Below are positions 21,148 through 30,200 of a stretch of 32,099 nucleotides of DNA, piece after piece (position 1 is the stretch's first letter; each line of letters begins with the position of its first letter). Below the pieces are notes generated by a model, which saw only the letters and a program-made list of their open reading frames with translations, made no database searches and was not told where the DNA came from. This DNA comes from Bacillota bacterium (GTDB lineage Bacteria > Bacillota > Desulfotomaculia > Desulfotomaculales > JAJYZD01). Where the stretch lies: positions 1 to 32,099 of the forward strand of contig JAJYZD010000004.1 of the NCBI GenBank assembly GCA_021800315.1, given 5' to 3'. The translations under genes were made by a program, and so were the position numbers.

Positions 21148-22452
21148 GTGGGACCGGTGCTGATACATAACGTTTTTCTTCTGCCCATGGACGGGCGGGG
21201 AGTGGTGGAAGACGCCCAGGTGCTGGTCAGGGGAGCGGAAATCCTCTATGCCGGTCCGGCCGCCTCCCTCCCGGAGGGTTTTTCCCCCGCATTGACCATA
21301 GACGGCCGGGGCGGGGTGGTGATGCCGGGGCTGGTCAACTGTCATACGCACGCCGCCATGACGCTCCTGCGCAGTTACGCCGACGACCTGCCGCTGATGC
21401 GCTGGCTTACGGAGGCCATCTGGCCCCTGGAGGACCGGATGGACGGTGAAGACATCTACTGGGGCACCCTGCTGGCCTGCCTGGAGATGATCCGGGGCGG
21501 GGTCACCACCTTCGCCGACATGTATTTCTTCATGGATGCGGCGGCCCGGGCGGTGGAGCGCGCCGGACTGCGGGCTTCCCTGTCCCGCGGGCTCATCGGG
21601 AACGGTCCTGCGGCGGAAAAGGGTCTCGCGGAAAGCCGGGAACTGGTGGAGAAGTGGCACGGGGCGGCCGGCGGCCGCATCACGGTCATGCTCGGCCCGC
21701 ATGCCCCCTACACCTGTCCGCCGTCCTACCTGGCCCGGGTCATTGAGTTGTCCGGGGAACTGGGGGTGGGTATTCACATCCACGTGGCCGAGACCCTGGG
21801 GGAGATGGCGGAAATAAAGGAGAAGTACGGTACAACGCCGGTTGACCTGCTGCTCAAGACGGGTCTTCTGGAAAGACCGGTGCTGGCGGCGCACTGCGTC
21901 CACGCGGGTCCGGAGGACATCGCCGTTCTGGCCGACAAAAAGGTGGGCGTGGCCCACAACCCGGAGAGCAACATGAAGCTGGGCTCGGGCATCGCGCCCG
22001 TCCAGGATATGCTGCGGGCCGGTGTGCGGGTGGGGCTCGGCACGGACGGCGCGGCCAGCAACAACGACCAGGATCTTTTCGGCGAGATGCGTTCGGCGGC
22101 CATGCTGGCCAAGGTCGCGGCCATGGATCCCACGGTCCTGCCGGCATCCCGGGTGCTGCACATGGCTACGGCGGGCGGGGCGGCCGCCCTGGGCCTTTCC
22201 GGTACCGGGGTCCTGGCCCCCGGCCGCAAGGCCGACCTGGTCCTGATCGACATCCACCAACCCCACCTGATCCCGCGGCACGACCTGTCCGGGCACCTGG
22301 TCTACGCCGCCCGCGCCTCCGACGTGGCCCTCACGATGGTGGACGGGCGCGTCCTCTGGATGGACGGGCGTTTTACCACCCTGGACGATGAGGAGATAAT
22401 GGCCCGGGCCGGTGAAAAGGCCGCGCGGCTGGCCGAAACAAGCCTGAAGTAG
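21148..22452 (+). CDS. mtaD: 5'-methylthioadenosine/S-adenosylhomocysteine deaminase
   Basis: An amidohydrolase-family deaminase (434 residues) that converts MTA, SAH and, in DadD-type members, 5'-deoxyadenosine to the inosine forms, releasing ammonia. The metal-site motifs are VMPGLVNCHTHAAMTLLR, the HIHVAET His, LAAHCVHAGPED, VAHNPESNMKLGSGIAP and LGTDGAASNNDQDLF with the catalytic Asp. The C-terminus returns to the small beta domain with LAPGRKADLVLID. The GTG start at 21148 is four bases after the aldolase stop, so the genes are translationally coupled. It supplies the 6-oxopurine nucleosides expected by the phosphorylase at 17300 and perhaps S-inosylhomocysteine for AhcY. Guanine and other aryl deaminases share the fold, but motifs and context favour MtaD. 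Confidence 0.93.
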   Translation: MGPVLIHNVFLLPMDGRGVVEDAQVLVRGAEILYAGPAASLPEGFSPALTIDGRGGVVMPGLVNCHTHAAMTLLRSYADDLPLMRWLTEAIWPLEDRMDGEDIYWGTLLACLEMIRGGVTTFADMYFFMDAAARAVERAGLRASLSRGLIGNGPAAEKGLAESRELVEKWHGAAGGRITVMLGPHAPYTCPPSYLARVIELSGELGVGIHIHVAETLGEMAEIKEKYGTTPVDLLLKTGLLERPVLAAHCVHAGPEDIAVLADKKVGVAHNPESNMKLGSGIAPVQDMLRAGVRVGLGTDGAASNNDQDLFGEMRSAAMLAKVAAMDPTVLPASRVLHMATAGGAAALGLSGTGVLAPGRKADLVLIDIHQPHLIPRHDLSGHLVYAARASDVALTMVDGRVLWMDGRFTTLDDEEIMARAGEKAARLAETSLK

Positions 22453-22482
22453 ACGGCGGAGGCAGCGGAACAAATATTTAGG

Positions 22483-22518
22483 AAATGGTACCCTGGTCCT
22501 ATAGGCAGGTGGTACTTT
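22483..22518. repeat. Palindromic repeat, copy 1, before the histidine kinase
   Basis: The unit has the form AAATGGTACC-n3-GTCCTATAGGCA-n4-GGTACTTT. GTACC and GGTAC at the ends are complementary, and CCTATAGG is a perfect palindrome at the centre. It begins 31 bp after the mtaD stop. Part of the 335-bp gap before the kinase, which holds no gene. Confidence 0.6.
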
Positions 22519-22597
22519 GGGGCGTATGATTGGATGGGAGACCCGGAGGGGGTCTCCCGGCACGGGATACGGTGACCAGGTGGCGATGGCCGCCCGC

Positions 22598-22634
22598 AAA
22601 TGGTACCACAGTCCTATGGGCATAACGGTACTTT
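22598..22634. repeat. Palindromic repeat, copy 2, next to the kinase promoter
   Basis: It matches copy 1 at AAATGGTACC, GTCCTAT, GGCA and GGTACTTT. It ends 21 bp before a consensus -10 box TATAAT at 22656-22661 and therefore covers the -35 region of that promoter, where a regulator would act. Confidence 0.6.
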
Positions 22635-22764
22635 TCGTCGAAAAGGATAGAAAGTTATAATATGAGGACGACAAATGGCTCTTGGGACGCCGTTGTTGGC
22701 ACCTGATACAGGCGAAATCCCCGACCTAAATAAGGACAAGAGGCAGGATTTTGAGCCGGGTTGG

Positions 22765-22790
22765 TGGAACCATGGTCCCAATAGGGGGTG
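22765..22790. repeat. Palindromic repeat, degenerate copy 3, over the kinase ribosome-binding site
   Basis: TGGAACCATGGTCC followed by CAATAGGGGG resembles copies 1 and 2 (TGGTACC-n-TGGTCC-TATAGG). It includes the SD of the kinase gene. The match is partial. Confidence 0.35.
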
Positions 22791-22796
22791 ATCGGG

Positions 22797-24254
22797 TTGA
22801 GCGGACTTCCGGGGCGGCCTTTCCCGGAGTTACTTATCCTGCAGGCGATCGGCCGGAATCTTTTGCAATCTGACAACTCCGCTGTTAAACGGTTTTCGAC
22901 AGATATCGTGAACCGGATGGAAAGACCGGTCCTGTTTTACGATCGCCAGGGCCGTTGCCTGTTTTCCAACCAAAGTTTCAAAGCCGTGATGGGGGAAGAA
23001 ACCGTTGTTTTGGCCGAACTGGACATGGCCGGGCAGGAACTGAAGTACGTCCTGGACATGGGCCTTCCCGTCCTGCGGTTCCGGGACGAGTTCGTCGCGG
23101 GCGGCGGGAAAAGGTTTCCCGTGCTTCTGGATATCCACCCCGTGCCGGGTTTCCTGGGGTCCCGGCTTGGTTCGGTCGTCCTGGTCACCTGCATGGAAGA
23201 GGAATTGACCGTCGCGGCCTTTCGGGAGCAGACGGCCTTCCTTCTGGAGAGCGTTCAGGCCGGGGTCATCGGGTTGAGCCCTCAAGGCGCGGTGATGGTC
23301 TGCAACCGCTCAGCCCGGGTGTTCTTGGGACTGGGTGACGCCGATGTGGAAGGCAGACCGCTGGACAGCGTCCTGTCCGCCCTCGAAGGCAGTCCGAGGA
23401 GCCTGCTCGGGGCCTTGGTCGCGGAAACCGGGTCCGGCGTCCGGGAGGTGGATCTGGCGTGGCCGGACGGCCGGCGCTTTTTCGTGGTCCAATCTTCCCC
23501 TTATTCCGAACAAGCCGGCCGCATAATCGTCTTTCACGATCTAACCAGGTACAAAGAAGCGGAGCACCAGATGCGGGAATGTGAAAAATTAGCAGCCATA
23601 GGTGAACTGGCCGCCGGTACGGCCCACGAGATCAGGAATCCCCTCACTACCATCCGGGGTTTCGTGCAAATATTGCAGCAGAAGGCCAAGAACGCCGGTT
23701 TTGAAGACATAAACCGCTATGCGGAAATCATAATCAACGAGATCGACCGGGTAAACGGCATCATCGCCGAATTCCTCCTGCTGGCCAAGCCCACGGCGGC
23801 CCGCCGGCAGGACATGGACGTCAACCAGGTGGTCGAGCAGGTTTTTGCCTTTGTGCAAAACGAGGCTCTTCGTCTGGAATTTATCGCCGAGAAGGAACTG
23901 CAGGCGATGCTACCGCCGGTTCTGGCCGACATGGAGCAAATCAAGCAGGTGCTTTTAAACCTGGTCAACAACGCCTTTCAGGCCCTGTCCCCCGGGGGGC
24001 TGGTCAAGATCAGGACCTATGTCGCCGAGGACGGGCGGGTATGCCTGGCGGTGGAGGACACCGGCCACGGGATACCGGCCGATATTATGGACAAGCTTTT
24101 CAAGCCGTTTTTCTCAACCAAGGAGGAAGGTACGGGATTGGGTCTGGCCATCTCGCGCCGCATCGTGGAAGATCACGGTGGTGAGCTGAAGGTGCGAAGC
24201 CGGGAGGGAACGGGTTCGACCTTCCTGATTTATCTGCCGCCGGTAACCTCCTAA
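22797..24254 (+). CDS. Soluble PAS-PAS sensor histidine kinase
   Basis: A cytoplasmic two-component kinase of about 485 residues with no membrane segment. Two PAS-like domains (about residues 35-135 and 140-255; for example RPVLFYDRQGRCLFSNQSF and AGVIGLSPQGAVMVCNRSA) precede HisKA with the phospho-acceptor His277 in AAGTAHEIRNPLTTIRGFV. The HATPase domain follows, with LLNLVNNAFQAL, VEDTGHGIP and GTGLGLAISRRIVEDHGG. This architecture is common among sporulation-type (KinA-like) and redox- or ligand-sensing kinases of Firmicutes. No response regulator is adjacent. The TTG at 22797 is chosen because AGGGGG lies eight bases upstream; the GTG at 22788 overlaps that SD. Three copies of a palindromic motif lie upstream, and a terminator overlaps the stop. 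Confidence 0.9.
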   Translation: MSGLPGRPFPELLILQAIGRNLLQSDNSAVKRFSTDIVNRMERPVLFYDRQGRCLFSNQSFKAVMGEETVVLAELDMAGQELKYVLDMGLPVLRFRDEFVAGGGKRFPVLLDIHPVPGFLGSRLGSVVLVTCMEEELTVAAFREQTAFLLESVQAGVIGLSPQGAVMVCNRSARVFLGLGDADVEGRPLDSVLSALEGSPRSLLGALVAETGSGVREVDLAWPDGRRFFVVQSSPYSEQAGRIIVFHDLTRYKEAEHQMRECEKLAAIGELAAGTAHEIRNPLTTIRGFVQILQQKAKNAGFEDINRYAEIIINEIDRVNGIIAEFLLLAKPTAARRQDMDVNQVVEQVFAFVQNEALRLEFIAEKELQAMLPPVLADMEQIKQVLLNLVNNAFQALSPGGLVKIRTYVAEDGRVCLAVEDTGHGIPADIMDKLFKPFFSTKEEGTGLGLAISRRIVEDHGGELKVRSREGTGSTFLIYLPPVTS

Positions 24255-24273
24255 GGGTTACCGGTTTTTTTTT
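24240..24273 (+). terminator. Intrinsic terminator of the histidine kinase
   Basis: CCGGTAACC and GGTTACCGG form a perfect 9-bp stem with a 7-nt loop, followed by nine Ts. The stem starts inside the last codons of the kinase gene and the stop lies in the loop. In the 24274-24488 gap that follows I see no gene and no clear riboswitch. Confidence 0.9.
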
Positions 24274-24488
24274 ACCCCGGCGGCGCAAGAGCCTTATGGA
24301 TAGGGGTTCCATCTTGATACCCGGCTGATATCGGCTATCACTATACGGAATTTTGCCCGGGGGGGTAAAGGTTGGACGGAAAGTGTCGAACAATATATGA
24401 GGTGGGATTTTTATCCCCGAGGGTGCGCGGGTCTCAGATCCCCGGGATAGTGGCTGGCTAGATTGGTACGATAAGCGGGGAGATAGCT

Positions 24489-26459
24489 ATGGACGTAACC
24501 CTGGAAAAAACGATGATGGAGAAATTCGGCCTACCGGCCGGTGCTGCCGCCGGTGTTCTGGAACTGGTCCGGGAGGATTGCCGGAAGGAAATCCGGGAAG
24601 AACTGGAACAGGAACTGAGGCAGGAAATGGAACAGAGGCTGGAGCAGAAGCTGGGAGAGGTAATCCGGGAACTGACCGAGGTCGAGGAGCGGTACCGGCA
24701 GGTGCTGGAGCTTTCCTCGAGTGCAATCGTGATTCACCGCGATGGCAAGCTGGTTTTTGCCAACAGCAGCGCGGCCCGCATGTGGGGAGCCAAAAGTCCC
24801 GCTGATATGATCAGCGGGGATGTTTTTGACTTTATCCACCCCGATTCCCTGGAAAAAGTTTGGGACCGGATCGGAAAAATGATCACGTTGGGCGTGAGCG
24901 TGGAGCCGATCGACGAAGATTTTCAGGCCAGGGACGGAACTATCTTTAATATGGAGGTGGCGGCTGCTCCCATAACCTATATGGGCGAACCAGCTATCGT
25001 GGTGGTGGCCGAGAACGTAACCCTGCGTAAAGAGATGGTTGCGCTTTTCCAGACCATGTCCGATCACGCTCCCAATGCCATCGCTATTATTCAGGACCAA
25101 AGAATTTGTTACATCAACCGCATGTTTGTCGAGATTAGCGGATATAGTGAAGACGAGTTGATAGGGAAAACCAGCCTCAGTATCATACTGGGGGCCGACC
25201 GTCCGAAGGTCCGGCGTTATTCGGCCAAGATGCTGGCGGGCGAGCGGACCATTCCGTACGAATACCGGGGGGTGAAAAAGAACGGCGAGATCATTTGGCT
25301 CATGGAATCGATGGCGCGGATACAGTACAGGGGCAAACCGGCGATCCTGGCCAATCTCATCGATATCACCGAACGTAAGCAAATGGAGGAGCAGGTCAAG
25401 AACGCGGTGTTGTATGACCGGATGACCGGACATTACAACCGGGTCTACTTCGAAGAGGAAATGCGTCGTCTGGCGAAAGCCCGTCCTCTGCCGGTGAGCG
25501 TCGTGGTTTGCGATGTCGACGGGCTGAAGCTGGTAAACGATACTATGGGCTATGACGCCGGCGACCGGTTGATCAAGGTGGCCGGGGACTTGGTCAGTGC
25601 CTGTACCGGCGGGCGCCATATGGTAGCGAGGATGGGGGCGGGCGAGTTCCATATCCTGCTGTCAGAAACCTCCGCGGCCGCCGTGGCGGGATTTTGCGAG
25701 CAACTGGCCGGACGCATTGAAAAACACAATGTCGATAACCCGGGGCTGCCACTGTCCATGTCCATCGGTATGGCCACCTGGGGCGAAGCGGGTTCGGAAC
25801 AGCCGGATTTGAGCCAGGTGCTCAAGGTAGCATACAGCCACATGTTCCGCGAGAAGATGCTCCACCGGTGGAGCGCGCGCAGCACCATCGTGGAGGCCCT
25901 CATGAAGACCCTGGCCGCCCGCGACATAATTACCCAGGAACACGCCGACCGCATGCTCGATTTGGTGTTGGAACTGGCCAGGGCCACCGGGCTTCCGAAT
26001 CATCGCCTGGCCGATTTGAGCCTTCTGGTCCGCTTCCACGATATCGGCAAGGTTGGTGTGCCCGATTCCATCCTCCTGAAACCCGGCCCGCTCAACCCTG
26101 AGGAAATCGCGGTCATGCGCCGTCATACCGAGATCGGCTGCCAAATCGCCCTTGCCGCCCCCGAACTGGTTCCGGTGGCCGACCTGATCGGCAAGCATCA
26201 CGAGTGGTGGGACGGCAGCGGCTACCACCTGGGCCTGTCTGGCGAGGAAATCCCCGTGGAGTGCCGTATCCTGGCGGTGGTCGACGCTTTTGACGCTATG
26301 ACCAGCGACCGGCCCTACCGCCAGGCCATGACCCAAACCCAGGCCGTGGAGGAGTTGCGGCGGTGCGCGGGCACCCAGTTCGACCCGCGGCTGGTGGAGG
26401 AAATGGTGCGGATCATCGATGCCCGGGGCGGGGAAAAAGAGGGTAACGGCAAGAGGTAG
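24489..26459 (+). CDS. PAS-PAS-GGDEF-HD-GYP signalling protein
   Basis: A soluble 656-residue cyclic-di-GMP-type protein. Residues 25-68 are a charged coiled coil rich in Glu/Arg. Two PAS domains follow (about 65-180 and 190-300, ending LANLIDITERKQ). The diguanylate-cyclase-like domain (about 305-440) begins LYDRMTGHYNRVYFEEEM, with metal-site VVVCDVDGLKLVNDTMGYDAGD. Its signature is MGAGEF (residues 383-387 are G-A-G-E-F) instead of GGDEF/GGEEF, so synthesis activity is doubtful. The HD-GYP phosphodiesterase domain has RFHDIGKVGVPDSIL (His517-Asp518) and KHHEWWDGSGYHLGL, where GYP is GYH (His580). The metal residues look complete, so net c-di-GMP breakdown is likely. The ATG at 24489 follows GGGGAGA. 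It stands alone after the kinase terminator; a functional tie to the kinase is only suggested by adjacency. Confidence 0.92.
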   Translation: MDVTLEKTMMEKFGLPAGAAAGVLELVREDCRKEIREELEQELRQEMEQRLEQKLGEVIRELTEVEERYRQVLELSSSAIVIHRDGKLVFANSSAARMWGAKSPADMISGDVFDFIHPDSLEKVWDRIGKMITLGVSVEPIDEDFQARDGTIFNMEVAAAPITYMGEPAIVVVAENVTLRKEMVALFQTMSDHAPNAIAIIQDQRICYINRMFVEISGYSEDELIGKTSLSIILGADRPKVRRYSAKMLAGERTIPYEYRGVKKNGEIIWLMESMARIQYRGKPAILANLIDITERKQMEEQVKNAVLYDRMTGHYNRVYFEEEMRRLAKARPLPVSVVVCDVDGLKLVNDTMGYDAGDRLIKVAGDLVSACTGGRHMVARMGAGEFHILLSETSAAAVAGFCEQLAGRIEKHNVDNPGLPLSMSIGMATWGEAGSEQPDLSQVLKVAYSHMFREKMLHRWSARSTIVEALMKTLAARDIITQEHADRMLDLVLELARATGLPNHRLADLSLLVRFHDIGKVGVPDSILLKPGPLNPEEIAVMRRHTEIGCQIALAAPELVPVADLIGKHHEWWDGSGYHLGLSGEEIPVECRILAVVDAFDAMTSDRPYRQAMTQTQAVEELRRCAGTQFDPRLVEEMVRIIDARGGEKEGNGKR

Positions 26460-26478
26460 GAGAATACCGGGAGGATTC

Positions 26479-27231
26479 TCAGACCTCCTGGAAGACGGCT
26501 TGCAAGGCTTCGACATCGAAACGAAGGTCTGTTTGTTCGGGGTAGGCTACGGTACATAAGTAAGCGCCGAGCTTGAACGTTATGGTTTTGAACTGGGGAA
26601 GATTCTTGAAACGGCATAGAACGCCGTTCGGTTGTTCCTCTATCTGTCCAACCTCGAAGATGCTGTAGGATGCCATCAGACCAACTCTTAGGGCTTTGGA
26701 GAGGGATTCCTTGACTGTCCACAAGAGAGTCAGCATATCCAGGTAGGCGAGCGGGATGCTCCTTAAGAGATATTTTTCCCGGTCTGTTGTTCGTGACTCC
26801 AGTACACCGGTGGTTTCCGGATCGGGCAGTTCAACGTCGATTCCCATGGGAACCGCTTCCGGAAAGGCTATCGCTGCTGCGATATCGTTGGAGTGGGTGA
26901 TGCTGACCTGGATGTTGTGATTAAACAGGCAGGCAATGACCGGCTGACCGAAGATCCCCTGAGATATGGATATATTTTGAAAATTATTTTCGTTCGTCAG
27001 CCGGCAGGTGGCCGTCTTCGCGGAGTATCTCCCCATGAGGTAGCTCTTTTTCCTTTTCTGCGAGCCCAGGGTGTCGAAATATTGCCGCTCTTCCCTGTGC
27101 AGGCAGCCGGCTAACCCCATGTAATAAGAGGAGACCGGGAAATAACAAAAGTAAACCGCCGCTTTGTGGTCTGTTGTCTCAGTCTTCAGGAGTAAATCGT
27201 CAACGTACGTTATGGGCGAATCGTGGTTCAT
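26479..27231 (-). CDS. Sfp-type 4'-phosphopantetheinyl transferase
   Basis: This enzyme transfers phosphopantetheine from CoA to the conserved Ser of carrier domains, here most likely the ACP of the polyketide synthase directly upstream. The family motifs are VSITHSNDIAAAIAF, MGIDVELPD with the magnesium Asp, and LLWTVKESLSKALRVGL, which is the W-x-x-KE-x-x-x-K motif. About 250 residues is normal for Sfp-type proteins. A frame extends upstream to 27342 inside the synthase gene, but the ATG at 27231, ten bases after the synthase stop, gives the sensible start. There is no strong SD nearby, so translational coupling to the synthase is likely. It is AT-richer in its middle part. Confidence 0.88.
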   Translation of the reverse strand: MNHDSPITYVDDLLLKTETTDHKAAVYFCYFPVSSYYMGLAGCLHREERQYFDTLGSQKRKKSYLMGRYSAKTATCRLTNENNFQNISISQGIFGQPVIACLFNHNIQVSITHSNDIAAAIAFPEAVPMGIDVELPDPETTGVLESRTTDREKYLLRSIPLAYLDMLTLLWTVKESLSKALRVGLMASYSIFEVGQIEEQPNGVLCRFKNLPQFKTITFKLGAYLCTVAYPEQTDLRFDVEALQAVFQEV

Positions 27232-27241
27232 GTCATGGCTG

Positions 27242-30200
27242 CTAATGTTGACGCGCCTCCTGTCGGTCGAAAAGGGTGTATCTTTTGTGGGCGAAGGGGT
27301 AGGCCGGCAACAAGGCCCTTTCATGCCCAAAGTCTTTTTCAAACGCTCTCCAATCGATGTTTACTCCGGTTGTGAACAGTTTGCCGAGGGTGTCGAGGAA
27401 CACTTCCAGGCCGTCGCTGTGCCGGGAGCAGGTGGAGAAGACGCGAATCCTCTCCCGGTCGGGGAGCGAATTCAGCATGTCGCCCAGTATTTTATCCGGT
27501 CCCACCTCGAGAAAAACATCGACACCCTTGTTCCGCATGTAATTGATACCTTCCTCAAACCTGACCGGCGCCGTGCTATGCAGCGACCAGTGGTCCGCAT
27601 CCGGTGGCTGGTTAAGAATACCGCCGCCGACGGTGGAAACGAACGGAATTTGAGGGAGACGGAAGTCGATGCCGTCCATTTCCCTCCGGAAATTCTCCAG
27701 CATAGGCTCTACGAGCGGAGTGTGGGAACCGTGGGCCGGACTGAGTTTCTTGCCCATGATGCCCTTGCCGCGTAAAATGCCCAGAAACCCGGTGATATCT
27801 TCCATGGTCCCGGAAACAACCAGGTGGCTTAAGTTGTAGGCCGCTATGCGGAGGGAACCGCCAAATTGGGCCAGGAGTTGTTCGATGGTGTTTACGTCGG
27901 CGAAGACGGCCGCCATGCCTCCGTTCGAGGAGGAAAGATCGCCCATCAACTTGCCCGTGGCCGCCACCAGCCGGACGGCCACGGGCAACTCCATGGCGCC
28001 GGCCAGGGACGCCGCCACCCATTCGCCGGTGCCGTGACCGATCAGGAAGGATGGTTTGATGCCTATCTGGATCAGGTACTTACCCAGGGCGTAATCCAGG
28101 GCGAATGTCACGGCCTGGGCGAGGCTGGCCGGCCCGATGGTCCTTTCATCGGCATCTTCGCTGTAAATGAGGTCTGTTATTTTAGTTTGCAGAAATGGCG
28201 AAAAGAGCCCCGAGCATGCGTCCAGAATGTCTTTGAAAGATGGCAGACTATCGTACAAAGCCCTGCCCATACCGACGTACTGCGAACCCTGGCCCGTAAA
28301 CATGAAACCTACCTTGGGGGAGGGTTTCGCCTTGGTCGGAACGGCTTCCCTGAGTCTGAACATCAACTCGCGGGGCGAAGATGCTACGGCGTGCGTGCGG
28401 TAGACCAGGGGGGTACGGAGGTTCTCGGAAAAGCAGGCGTCGCCGAGCTGGAAGTCATCCCGGCGCTCCAGGTAATCGGCCAGATCGTGAGCCTTCCGGA
28501 CGAACGCCGCCGGACTGTGGGCCGAAAGACAAAGGACGTGCCGGGGCAAAAGGGGTTTGTCGGTCGCGTCCAACGTTTCCCCCGCTGGTGCCTCTTCCAG
28601 AAGCATATGGCAGTTCGTGCCGCCGAAACCGAAGGAGTCTATGGCGGCCCGCCGCGGTGCACCGGGCTGAACGGGCCAGGCTTTCGCCTTGGTCAGGGGG
28701 TAAAAGGGAGTCTGCTCAAATTTGATCGCTGGATTGGGCGTGTTCAGGTTGATCAGGGGCGGCAGCTTTCCATTGGTAAAGGACAGAATCATCTTGATGA
28801 AGCTGGCTACTCCGGCGCTCCCGATCAGATGCCCGATATTGGTCTTCACCGAGCCGACGGCAATGGATTGCCTGGCGGGAGTCCAGCGGCTGAAGGCGTT
28901 ACTCAGGGCCCGGATTTCGATGGGGTCCCCGATGGCGGTTCCGGTGGCGTGGGCCTCGACGTACTGGATGGTCCCCGGGTCTATCCCCGTTTTGGTATAT
29001 ACTTGTTCGATGACTTCCTTTTGTCCGTCGGGGTTGGGAGACATCACGCCCAGAGCGTGGCCGTCGTTGTTTACGGCGCTACCCTTGACCACCGCCAGGA
29101 CCCGGTCTCCGTCGGCCATGGCCCGCTCCAGGGGTTTGAGCAGGACCAAACCCGCTCCCTCGCCGGGCACGAAACCGTCGGCGCTGGCATCAAAGACCTT
29201 GGCCCGTCCGCTGGCCGATAGAACTCCGGCGCCGCTCAGGAGCAGGTAGGGGCTGGGGGTCAGGATCAGGTTTACTCCCCCGGCCACGGCCATCTCGCAC
29301 TCGCCCTTCCTCAGGGATTCACAGGCGAGGTGGATGGCGACCAGCGATGAGGAGCAGGCGGTGTCGATAACCATGTTTGGTCCGTGGAGATTGAATTCGT
29401 GAGCGACCCTGGCGGCGATCATGTTCATGATGTTGCCCACCGCCATGTTGGGGTGGTTGCCGGGTGAACCGAACCTGCCTTCCCATTCGGCCAGGATGGC
29501 CTGCCGGTCCTTTGCGGCCAGGGCGGCGAAGCTGGCGAGTTCCTGCAAAGCCTGCCCCGCCAGGGAATGGAGGCGTAATTCGTAATAAGTGTTGCCGCTT
29601 GCCCCGATAAAAATCGCTACGCGCTTACCGTCGACATCTTTCTTTGTGTAGCCGGCTCTTTCCAGGAGTTCGAAAAACAACTGGAGAATCAGGCGTTGCT
29701 GGGGATCCATCACGGCAGCTTCGCCCTCCGGTATCTTGAAGAAACCCGGGTCAAACGCATAAGGATCGGCGATGAACGCCCCGGCCTGGCAGCAGGCGTT
29801 GTCCGTTGGCACGTTCCAACGGTCGCTTGGGATATTGCCGATGCTGCAGCGTCCGTCGACCAGGTTGGTCCAGAATTCTTCCGGCGTGGCGGCATCGGGG
29901 AACCGGCAGGCAGTTTCAATTACCGCTATGTCGGCGGCTGAGGACGCCCGGGGCGTTTCAGTACGGTCGTGGCGCGTTGCGCCGGCCCTGCCGGTAAGGG
30001 CGGTTAGATATTCGTCAAGTTGGTTAACAGTGTGGCACTTTATTATGATATCATTGGTCAGACTAAGACCCAGTTCAGTCTCTAAAGCGCCCAAAACCTG
30101 TACAGCCTTAATGGAGGTCCCGCCGAGGGACAAGAACGGCTGATCCATCGGTATGGTGTGGGCCGGCATGTTTAGGACAGTGGACCAGATATCCCTGATT

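Noticed and set aside
24274-24488. A c-di-GMP riboswitch before the GGDEF/HD-GYP gene
   Set aside because: The GEMM core elements (the GGCAAACC-type block and the GNRA loop/receptor pair) are not present.
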